The notes under the pieces are model-generated. The model saw only the letters and a program-made list of their open reading frames with translations. It ran no database searches and was not told the origin of the DNA. Made by a program: the position numbers and the translations under genes. Below are positions 47,301 through 56,500 of a stretch of 64,000 bases of DNA, piece after piece; position 1 is the stretch's first letter; each line of letters opens with the position of its first letter. The stretch is from Triplophysa rosa (lineage: Eukaryota; Chordata; Actinopteri; Cypriniformes; Nemacheilidae), in NCBI RefSeq assembly GCF_024868665.1, contig NC_079904.1, positions 22,623,325 through 22,687,324 on the forward strand, written 5' to 3'.

Positions 47301-48361
47301 TAGGGTTTATGATGAAGAGAACTTGTACCTAAGAGCACAACTGGAAAGGGCACTTGCTTGAATTTTCAATATTAAAAAAGCCTGCATTAGGGGCTCTATC
47401 TTACAAAGTACTCGTGTGTATTTTTAATTAGGAAATATAATACGCTTTAAAGTGCAAATGGAAGGCGTTTGCTTTTTAACTGAAAACAAAAAAAATGATG
47501 CTTTGCTTTTTCTCTGTTGAAATTTTTGTAATTGTTCAAATTTTTCACACTGTCTTAGGTCCTTTCAGCCCTGTTGCTGTCACTCCAGCCAAAAGCCCTA
47601 TGTCTGAGTCGGAGAGATCTGCGTCTCTGCCTTCACCCCAGCCTGCTGCTTGTGCCCCCACTGGTGCTGATCTGCCCCTCCCATCAAACACATCTGCACC
47701 TGTGGCCAAACTCAGAAGCCCCAAATTGCCCTCATCCATCCAGCAGTGGATCAGCCGCGGCACTTCCCCAGCCGCCTGCGGTGCATCTCCATGCCGAAAG
47801 GTGCTCAAACCTGTCCTCCAGGCATCCTGCTCTGAACGACGTGCCAAGCGACGACTGGAAACGGGTGATGCTTCTGGTGTGGGAGAAGAGAGTGACGGGG
47901 TATCAGAGTTGTGTCCGGACGCCAAGAGGAGCAGGAGTTCAGAGATCTCGCACAGCTCCCCTACAGAGAACAAGCATGCCGTGTTCAGGCTGCAAAGAGA
48001 GGGGAGTCTGAGCTCGGCTGTTCAGGCTGGTAAAGAGAACAGCTCTCCGAAAAAGACTGACTGGCTCTCTGTGATGAGCCAAAAACTGAAAGGATCAGCG
48101 CAACCCAAAAGTCCCAGCAACAAGCGAGAGGGTTTTAGAACGTCCAGCTCCCCAGTGAGTAAATCCATGCAAATACGCGTTTTGCTACATTTAAAGGGGT
48201 GTGTATATTAAAGTTAAATATAAGTATATAGATTTATTTGTTTGTCTTTTTATTTTTAGGCAGCAGTCTCACCATGTCCCATAAAGGTCCTCTCCCCTTC
48301 ACCAGCCCACAAAGCATCGAAAAAAATCTCCAGCTACTTCACGAAAAGGACCCAAGACTGA
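38351..48361 (+). CDS. dtl: Denticleless / CDT2, CRL4 ubiquitin ligase substrate receptor, complete (15 coding exons)
   Basis: Dtl brings PCNA-bound substrates such as Cdt1, Set8 and p21 to the CUL4-DDB1 ubiquitin ligase in S phase and after DNA damage. Coding exons: 38351-38405, 38553-38678, 38772-38864, 39425-39486, 39746-39866, 42987-43052, 43143-43243, 43348-43421, 43748-43851, 43938-44042, 44852-44964, 45698-45787, 47161-47299, 47559-48154, 48260-48361. Phases agree and the sum is 1947 nt (648 codons). A WD40 propeller spans about residues 50-395, with the DDB1-contact WDxR boxes WDTR (167-170) and WDLR (238-241), plus FYVKSSVSPDDQFLASGSSD. Residues about 417-615 form a Ser/Pro-rich disordered tail that includes the conserved GKENSSPKKTDWL stretch. 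The last exon ends in a PIP-box-like SKKISSYF (635-642), six residues before the end. Human DTL is about 730 residues, so the tail is shorter here. Identification is secure. Confidence 0.96.
38886..39293. mobile_element. TTAA-ended palindromic MITE, dtl intron 3
   Basis: Starts TTAAAGGGATAGTTCATCC and ends GAACTTTCCCTTTAA, with inverted arms around GAAAGATATTTGGAAGAATG. It starts 22 bases after the exon 3 donor. Confidence 0.75.
40312..41197. mobile_element. Fold-back element with a SINE inside, dtl intron 5
   Basis: Inverted arms CTGATCTATATAAATGACTG near 40323 and CAGTCATTTATAAAGATCAG near 41190, extended by TTGGTATGCCCAAACG and GTTGGGCATACCAAG. It contains the SINE at 40448-40600. Confidence 0.65.
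40448..40600 (+). repeat. tRNA-derived SINE
   Basis: Head TGTAGCTCAGTGGCAAGAGC (A-box), GTGGGGTCGATC (decayed B-box), core GCTTTGGATAAAAGC, and an ATAAATGTAAAT tail. Same family as 315-475. Confidence 0.85.
41299..41830. repeat. TTAA-started dispersed repeat, second copy
   Basis: Starts TTAAAGGGGTGATATGACAC. Inverted copy of the outer parts of 26837-29788; includes CTCCGCCTCTCTGAAACGC and GGGGGTGTGGTTACACGAGG. Confidence 0.6.
41904..42357. mobile_element. hAT-type MITE (ends TAGGGATGTAACGATTC), dtl intron 5
   Basis: Ends TAGGGATGTAACGATTCAC and GTGAATCGTTACATCCCTA form perfect 19-bp inverted repeats between exact 8-bp duplications CATTATAT (41896-41903, 42358-42365). It is 454 bp. Confidence 0.92.
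44175..44792. repeat. Possible MITE in dtl intron 10
   Basis: Imperfect inverted ends around GTGTTCAGACTTGACTTC and GAAGTCAACACTGGCT. No target duplication identified; tentative. Confidence 0.35.
44986..45593. mobile_element. Inverted-repeat MITE in dtl intron 11
   Basis: Ends GCGTTCACACCGCCAGCGAC and GTCGCTGGCGTTGTGAATGG are inverted copies. It starts about 20 bases after the exon 11 donor. The left end of a different, truncated hAT (AGGGCTGGGTATCGATTC) lies inside at about 45069. Confidence 0.6.
45855..47020. mobile_element. hAT-type element (ends TAGGGATGCAC), dtl intron 12
   Basis: Ends TAGGGATGCAC and GTGCATCCCTA; exact 8-bp duplications ATTAGAAA at 45847-45854 and 47021-47028. A 449-bp MITE (45924-46372) is nested near its left end. 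Confidence 0.9.
45924..46372. mobile_element. hAT-type MITE, CAGTGTTGG family, copy 3 (nested)
   Basis: Ends CAGTGTTGGGTGTAACTAGT and TTACCCAACACTG; exact 8-bp duplications GTTATCGG at 45916-45923 and 46373-46380, a sequence drawn from the host hAT. Shorter than copies 1 and 2 through internal deletion. Confidence 0.92.
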
Positions 48362-48618
48362 TCGTTCTGAGATCCTAGGTCTTAGCGAGAGACTGTTCAG
48401 TGGCGTAAATTCTAGTCCAGGTCTCCTGGGATATAAGATAAAATTTTAACCTGTAAAGAATTTGCTGATACAGCTTGTATTTATGTATGTTATTTGCATA
48501 TTTTACCTAGTTGTATGTTTTTACATATGTACACATTTCATTTCTTAGAAGAAAGGGTCAAATCGATGGAGAATTTGGTGAACATTGGAGAAGTAGATGA
48601 AATCGTTTGACGCCACAA

Positions 48619-48624
48619 TTAAAC
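48619..48624 (+). terminator. Possible dtl polyadenylation signal
   Basis: An ATTAAA hexamer about 260 bases past the dtl stop, just before a MITE that starts at 48667. No AATAAA was seen between the stop and this point. Positional inference only. Confidence 0.4.
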
Positions 48625-48666
48625 TCTGCAAAAGCGTTGATGTCTATGATGCTCTTAATGTGTAAC

Positions 48667-49030
48667 TTAAAGGACTAGTTCACCCAAAAATGAAAATTGT
48701 GTCATGAATTACTCGAGCCTGTATACATTTCTTTATTTGGTTGAACGCAAAAAGATATTTGGATGAAAAGTTACCATAGTAGGAAAAATACTTGTAAATG
48801 TTTGTATTGTTCTGTTTAACACAAAGATGTTTTGAGCAATTTAGGAAAGCAAAACGTTCTAGGGCACCTTTGACTACCATTTTAATTTTTCCTATTGTAT
48901 TCAATGTTGTCCTAGAAATCTCAGTTGCTAACATTCTTCCAAATATCTTTCTTTGTGTTCAACCAAATTTATACAGGTTTGGAACAACGAGACAGAATTT
49001 TCATTTTGGGGTGAACTGTCTAGACCCTTA
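48667..49030. mobile_element. TTAA-type palindromic MITE downstream of dtl
   Basis: Starts TTAAAGGACTAGTTCACCC; the right part GGGGTGAACTGTC then decays. It has the usual AAATATCTTTCTTTGTGTTC arm. Confidence 0.65.
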
Positions 49031-49529
49031 CATTATCTAACACCTTTCAAAGCTGTTGCATTATAAATGTGTAGTTTTCAAAGATTTGTATAAACACTCT
49101 TCGTAAAACCTATATTTTCTTGTCATTTAAATGTGTAAAGTCCTCTATTTGAGCTTGTCTCCTAAAACATGTCATGATTTTATTGACTGTAAAGCAGCAC
49201 TTTACATAACTAATCCAATTCCAATTAGCCCCGTGCCTTTGAAATATTGAACATCTATAATGAACTTCCCAAATTCTCAAAAGATTATACTCGAACGTTT
49301 TCCTCACGCCGTAATAATGACACGGAACATTTAGACATATTTCTTTAGCTACGTATATTCTGTGTCGTATACAGTACCTATTCTGTACTGTAGCTTATTA
49401 TTTGTAAGTTTGTGTGGTTTAAGATTTGTCTGGAATCTGACCTGTCGCTTCCACATTCATATTTCATCTTGCCTTGTATTTTTGCCTGAAGTTTTGAGCA
49501 CGTGTTCAGCACATTGGCGTTTGTTGCTG

Positions 49530-49806
49530 TTAAGGGATAGTTCACCCACAAATGACAATTCTGCCATCATTTACTCAGCCTCAAGTTATTTCAAACCGGT
49601 TGACATTTTATTGTTCTTCTAAACACAAAAGAAGATTGTAGGAATGTTTGTAACTGAACAGTTCGGTGACAGCACTGACTTCACGGTAGGAAACGAAACT
49701 ACTACTCAATAGTGCCCCAGAACGGTTGGGTTTCCTACATAATTTGAAACATGAGGGTGAGTAAATGATGACAGAATTTTCATTTTGGGTCGAACGGTCC
49801 CTTTAA
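49530..49806. mobile_element. TTAA-type palindromic MITE between dtl and ppp2r5a
   Basis: Starts TTAAGGGATAGTTCACCC and ends GAACGGTCCCTTTAA, with inverted ATCATTTACTCAGCC/GGGTGAGTAAATGATG arms. Confidence 0.7.
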
Positions 49807-50522
49807 GGACCTTAATGGTCCAAAATGTTGAGCTTTAAATGACATATTTTGGGATACAATAACAACTGAACTATTTAAAGTAGTATTTGGCACGTTTTAT
49901 TGGTATGGGTAAACATCTGGCAAAGTCATACTATGTTTAATTTCCACAGATGTTTTGACATGGTGCATGAATATCTTGTTGCTCGTGAGTTCAGATATTA
50001 TGGCCACTTGTTATTTTTTGTACGATTTAAATGGATTTCTATATGTTTACAAACAACCCATTAAAGCATGAATCTCATTGGTCGAAGGGCGGTCTTTACT
50101 GTTTGCTCAAACGCTGATTGGACGATTGTTCTTTCAGTTATCTAAGCCACGCAGGTTTTATTTTTTACCTCAGTGCAGCGCAACAGCGACTGAATGAAGT
50201 TCTGCACGCCGGCTGATTCGCGTTGAAGTCCTGCGTCGGCAATGCGTGGCGTTTATTTAGCGCGTGTGGGTTTTCGTGACTCGGTGTTTTGGCTGAATAC
50301 TGACATCTTGAATTGTGCTCGTGGAGCAAAGTTCGTGGACGTGCGAGTTTGACGAAGCGCAGCAGCTGAGACTCGCGCACGGGCGCCTGGGATTTATTTA
50401 AACATTTCGACATGATAAAACTTACTGTTGACTGATTTAGCGCTTTCAAACGTCAATGACTTATCAAAGCAAAATACCTGTGGATTGCGTGGACTGGAAA
50501 GCATGCAGTAGACGGGATTCTG

Positions 50523-50543
50523 ATGGAGTTTAGGCACATCTAA
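50523..50543 (+). CDS. Upstream ORF 1 in the ppp2r5a leader
   Basis: Six sense codons (MEFRHI) then TAA. The stop shares its last A with the ATG of the next upstream ORF (TAATG), which could allow re-initiation. It counts only if the transcript starts upstream of 50523, which sequence alone cannot show. Confidence 0.35.
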   Translation: MEFRHI

Positions 50544-50581
50544 TGCACATTCAATACTTGCGCGCTTTGTTTATCGGATAG
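50543..50581 (+). CDS. Upstream ORF 2 in the ppp2r5a leader
   Basis: Twelve sense codons (MHIQYLRALFIG) then TAG, ending 13 bases before the ppp2r5a ATG at 50595. It overlaps the first upstream ORF by one base. If it lies in the mRNA it could dampen translation of the main frame. Confidence 0.35.
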   Translation: MHIQYLRALFIG

Positions 50582-50594
50582 ACCTGTTCTGACA

Positions 50595-53500
50595 ATGTCG
50601 GCGATATCTGCGTGTGAGAAAGTGGACGGGTTCACACGGAAATCGGTGAGGAAGGCTCAGAGACAGAGAATTTGTCAGGGCTCGTCTCAGTTTGCGGCGA
50701 ACAGCTGCAGGCCCGCGCCTCCGGAAATCTCCGCGCTCCCGCAGCTCAAAGGTAAGAGGATCAAGTTCTGGAAATAGACTCAAAGCCTAGCGCGCGACCG
50801 TCAAGCCTCAATGTAATAAAGTCCAAAATATAAATACACTTTTCCTAAAATATTTTCACTCTGTTATGCAGTTATATATATATATGAGGTAATTATATAT
50901 AGACTAGTATATAATATATAAATAGTACTTAGCTATATATATATATATATATAACCACTGAGATACAGGAAAGCATATATACATGTACATGGTGTGAGCA
51001 ACTCCAAGGTCATGGGTTCGACCCCAGGGATTGCACATAATTTACTTAGAAAAAAGTGCAGTATAATGCAATGTAAGTCGCTTTGGATAAAAGCGGCTGC
51101 CAAATGGAAATGGAAATATAACTGATAGTTCAGATTCTTGACTCTGATTGGTTGAGCTGCGTTGGAAGCCGTTGTAAACTTCTTCAGAAAACATAGACAT
51201 ATGACTGCATTACATCAGTATCACTGCGTCTCTGTGTTGCTACGCAACCACTTTGTTGAATTGTTTCTGAAGAACTGCATTGCTTGACGAAAGATTTTTT
51301 ATGAATATCATTACACTTGTATGTATGGTAGCCTATAACAGTTTGATAAAAGCAATAATTTCATTTAGAGCAGCTAAGTGGGGTTTAGTGCCTAACAACA
51401 CACTTTTTCTGTTCTAAATTCATCATAATTAATTAATATTTGTTACATAATTATATAGCGCTTTTCTGGCCACTCAAAGCGCTTTACATTGAAGGGGGAA
51501 TCTCCTCAACCACCATCATGCATTACTGTTAGCTTCGAAAATCTAAAAGTTCAAGCGTTTACAGGAGGCCCAACTATAACACTTACAACTGGGTGTTTGG
51601 GTGTAGACTGTAAACAATGATTGTGTGAAAATAAGGTCTCAGTCCGAGGCTCCTCTTATCATCAAGGGAAGCATCTTTGTGTCATAGCCCAACCTGCGGT
51701 TTCCCCCATTTCCTGCCCTCCTTTTGTGCCTCTGCAAGTCACTTGGTTGTCAGTTCTGTAAATCAGTCAATACTGTATGTATGAGAAAGAGAGAAGCTGC
51801 AACTGTTACGCAACCGATACGGTTAAACAAAGTTTGGTAAAGTGAGTGTGCAGCCATTTTCCCTTCTTATATAGTTTCTTCCGCTGACCTAAACCTCGGA
51901 TGGTGTGCGTTTGCTTGGTTGTTTTATTATGCAACTCTGTTTTGTCATAGCCTGAAATCATGCTTGCCAGTTTCAATGTTTTTGTTTAGAGCTGTCTCCA
52001 AGTTTTAGATATCAGGATAGTGCAGGTCCGGAATGCTATTCGTTCCTATACAGTGGCCGAGCCAGAGGGGGGTTCAAGGTGGCACTGAACCCCCCTGACA
52101 TCCAATTGGCCACCCTGGGTGCCACCCCAAATTTTGATTCGCTACTTATGTTGATTGACATCTGATTTCACCTCTCGCTGAACAAAGCTTTTATTTTGAC
52201 GCTCAGCGGCAGTGCACGTGACAACAGCATTGTTTACCGCTGTCTTTGCTCTGTTTAGAACGGTAAAAAGTTGTTGTGTGAGACTTCTTTTTAAAGACTG
52301 ACGAAAGATAGAAAAGAAGCAAATGGATCGCTGCAATTTGCTAAACAAATGGAATATTAAAACGTACACGCTTGCTAGTAGGGGTGTAACGGTTCAAATG
52401 ACTCACGGTTCGGTTTGTGTCACGGTTTGGGGGTCACGGTTTCGATTTGGTTGGTTTGTGCTATGTTCAGGGAAAAGGGACTACTGACAAATAAAAATAA
52501 GAACAAATAATCAAGCTACAAGTAACAGCACCAATTAAACAACAGAGCAAAGCAGAAAATAAAATAAGATTCTGTATTTTTACCTTTTAAGGTAGAAATG
52601 GATTAAAGTCATCAAATAAAACATAACATTGCATATGTACAAATGAAATAAAGATGAATCATAATTGAAGTTACAGAAGCTATTGAGTCACAAGCAGTGA
52701 GTGATTTCCTTGTCTTTTAACAGACAGCAGGAATATGCCGCTGTCGCTTTAAGAGGAATGAAACCCATCCAGTACACTGATACTGTACACATGCGTTGTT
52801 TTTCGTCTGTTTCGTCCGTTCACCTAAGACATAACCTACTATGTTTGTTAAGATACTCGACAAGAGGGGCATGTTGACCTACTTCGTGTGTGAATTTGTC
52901 CGTTTAAGCGCTTCAAAGACAACTCAATATTTGCGCCATGTCTGAGACTTTCCTTATGCGCGCTTCGGATCTTCTCACAGCTCGCAAGCGAGTTTTCTTC
53001 TGCATCATCTTGCACTTAAATGTTTAAATTGGCAAGGCTTGAATGAGTGTAGTTTAAACAGCAACATGTGCTGTTCAGGTCTCACCTGCACTTGCGCGCT
53101 CACAACACCCGGGTGATGAAAGCATAAATGACTGCTCATATTACAGCATACGTCAATCCTATTGAAATGTGTCTACGTTATTTGATTTGTTGTAGGTATT
53201 AAATGTTTATCCATCGACAAACATACATTAGCTGAACTTTGTCAGTCTGTTTTACGCATTATAATTTTTAACTAACCATATTATTAATGCGTCGTCAGAT
53301 TTAATATGAGCTGCGGTCCAACGTGCCGAACCGTTGGTGGAGATTTTTTTGGTGGAGATTGGTCAATTTTTTACCGAGAACCGTTACACCCCTACTTGCT
53401 AGCCTTTTCAAGTCAAACTCAGCCAGGTAAGTTTTTTTGTTGAACCATTATAGTGTTATCTACCTACTTTTTAACGTTGCACCTTTATGTTGCGTAAATG

Positions 53501-56500
53501 TAAAGTTTCCCAGCGTTTTCTAACCTTAGATAAATATAAACAGTCTTGGGAGAGAACCCCTATTTCTTTTATCATTCTAAGCAGGTGTACTTCATACAAA
53601 CTTGGGTTTAGGATTCCTAACATTTTCATTGTGTAAGTTAATGTTAGGCTGTATTAATAGATTTCACCTCTAGTATCGGTTCCCAACATACATTGTATGT
53701 TTACATCAGGGTCGGAAATTAACAGAGGCTTTGGAAAAAATGACAACAAGGTGAACAAAACTTTCCTCCAAATTCAAAATAAAAGGGGACAAACGGTCCC
53801 CGCATAATAGAAAACTATCTACGACAGTTGCAATCTAAATAAGATTAGGTGAAAATTAATGAATGCCGATGACAGCTTTGAGCATTACACCCAATCACGT
53901 TCCACGTATGAATATACTGGCCAATCAGAGGCGTTTAAATGATTCACCGGTGAAGAAGAGCTGTGCTGACGTGTGCCACGCTCACAAAGTTTATCATTAA
54001 CAACCGACAGATACGATGTAAGAAAGAGATTCATAAAAACAGATTTTTGTGTTCCTTAGAGAATCAAAACAGCAATAAAATAATTCGTAAATGCTTCTGC
54101 TTGTTTTGTAGCGTGTAAAACGTTTTCATGTATTCTGATATCTGAAAGTAATAATCAAGATGACAACTTGACAACCAAGGCCAATAATCAGCATCAATGA
54201 TTTTGTTTTAATCTTGAACGAGTATAAATTTTATATTTATAACATCTGATATGCTGCTCTATCCACATCAGTTTAAAGACACCTGGGGCCTGTTTCAATA
54301 AGGAGGTTCAACCAACACCGAGTTAAAATGTGAACTCTGAGTTGATTTACTCAGAGAATCGCAACTCTTGAGTTTTCGGTTTCAGAACAGGTGATTTCAA
54401 TTAGTTCAATCCACTCTGAGTAAGTTCACTCTAGGTTACGCGCGTGCACCATTGATTTAAAAAGCCATCATCAATTGAGCGAAGATAGCACGATTCACCA
54501 TGGCAACAGCACCAAAAAAAGCAACATGGCGGCAGAAAGCACATGAGAGTGAGGCACACTTTCCGCTCGATTTACTGTCCTGAAAATGACTTAAGTTTAA
54601 ATTAATAAATTGATACCAATAAACAAATAAATTAATCATTAAATGAATGAAACAACAGAAATAATAAAAAAATTGTATGTTCTCACTCGCCATGAGTGCT
54701 TTAGTTACGCAAGTTAGACTTCATGGTGTATAGGACACCTGTAGGGCGTCAGACTCTCGTGCAAAGTTAGACTGATCGCCGGTTCGAATCCTGCTCTGAA
54801 CAGATTTCACTTGGAATGGCTGCATGTCAAATTTACTTGTTTATTACCTTTATCGCTTCATTTCTGCATGTATGTCTGTATTTATTCATTTCTTTATTCA
54901 TGCACTTTATTTATGTGTAAGGATGGATGAGATATATTTTGATACATCTAATTCACTGTAAAGAAAAACGGTACAGTTTTAATAAAAATGCACAGGGAAA
55001 TGACAAAATTCCACTCGGTGCTCTCCTGAAATCAAAGTACATTCCAATGAATTAATGCAGCCTCTTCATGAATCCTCTATAAAAGCACATATGACATACA
55101 GTATAAGTCACTGAGATGGTCTCTGTGTAATCAAAATGTGTGCCATGAATGACTGTATTAATGAATGAATGGATGAGTTACACCACTTGCGCTTTAAAAG
55201 GGGGAGGAGATCGAAATAAACTCTGGGTTTACCAAAGAAAACCTGCTCCCGACCAGGTTAGGTTCACAGAGTAAGTTACTATGGTTACTGACTCTGAGTA
55301 GAAGATACCTCTCCTTTAGAAACGGGCTTGAGTTACCCCGCTTTCTCAGGTTTGACATACCTCACATTCTGAAACGGAAAACCCAGAGTTTCCCTCATTT
55401 CAGGGTTAATATACTCAGAGTTTTCACTAAACCTCCTTTCTGAAACGGGCCCCAGGTGCTGCTAATCAGGATTAAACTGTTTACAAAATTTCATCATTTA
55501 TATTTTATAATTTATTTCATCTACATACATTTAGAATTACATTAATCTCATTACGTTGTGCAATTGTTTTGTGTACATTTGTGACGAACTCTGGGAAGTA
55601 AATTATCACTTGTACCTTTAATCTGCAATCCTATTATTTATTTATTTACAATTCGATGCCATGTCAGGGTTACACACAAATTTTCTGTCATGGTCTGTGG
55701 ACCCCCTGAAGTAGCCTTGGCCACCCCATATATAAAACTCCGCCACTGTTCTTTCATTGCAGTGATACTCAAATCTGGCTCGCGAGATCCATTTTAAGGT
55801 CGAGTTCAGCCCCAACTCTGATAAAACAGACCTGAACAAGTTAATCGCTCTCGCAGTTCTTTATTGTTATATGACAAGCAATCTGCGCAGCCCTGCATTA
55901 AGATAAACGTGACATGTTCTTGAACACTTTGATTAGCTTGTTCAGGTGTGTTTTATCAGCGTTGGGGCTAAACTCGACAGGAAAATGGATCTTGCGAGTA
56001 GGGCTGTGCAATTAATCGAGAGAATGGGTGACGTGACCTCCGGAGCTCTTTAAGTTCAGACTTTGTGTTTAATTTTAACATTTAATTTCAACTGTCAACT
56101 CGTTAAAATGTAAAAACATGGAGTTATTTCACCAACTGTACAGCCAATGCGTTTGGGAGACACTGAAATGAGTGGGTTATAGCGCAATGTTTGAAACTAT
56201 CGGAGACTCCATGACGCGAGTTACTTCCGCATTCCATTCTTCCAATGGAGGTCTATGTGAGTGTCGTAACTCTCATATTCAACGGCTCTGGCCACACCCA
56301 GGTACTTGTTTGCTGTTAAAGGCCTGTTCACACCAAGAACAATTTCTATAAAGATAACGTTAACTTAGGGCTGTTCAAGGATTTATCGCATCTTGAATAA
56401 AAGTTTGTGTTTATAATAATATGTCTGTGTACTGTACTGTGCATATTAATTTGGTATTTATAAACACATACACATACAGTATATTCATACATTTAAGAAA

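Larger units (their letters stand above)
48362..50100. other. Spacer between dtl and ppp2r5a
   Basis: The dtl 3' UTR occupies the first few hundred bases. Two TTAA-ended palindromic MITEs follow (48667-49030, 49530-49806). Nothing else was recognised before the ppp2r5a promoter. Confidence 0.55.
50100..50594 (+). promoter_or_regulatory. ppp2r5a promoter and leader region
   Basis: CpG density rises between about 50180 and 50600 compared with the AT-rich flanks. CCAAT-type motifs (ATTGG) occur at about 50078 and 50117. No TATA box is evident. Transcription start is unknown, so the 5' UTR boundary is not set. Confidence 0.4.
52051..55748. mobile_element. Old hAT-like element holding two younger ones, ppp2r5a intron 1
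   Basis: Ends CAGTGGCCGAGCCAG and CTCCGCCACTG are inverted; the 8-bp flanks no longer match. Its interior is interrupted by 52379-53394 and 54282-55456. Confidence 0.5.

Noticed and set aside
47545..48011. Open frames of 142 (minus) and 145 (plus) codons
   Set aside because: Shadows of dtl exon 14 in other frames.
55998..56030. TAGGGCTGTGCAATTAATCG, a hAT-like left end
   Set aside because: Only one end present; no partner with duplication was seen.
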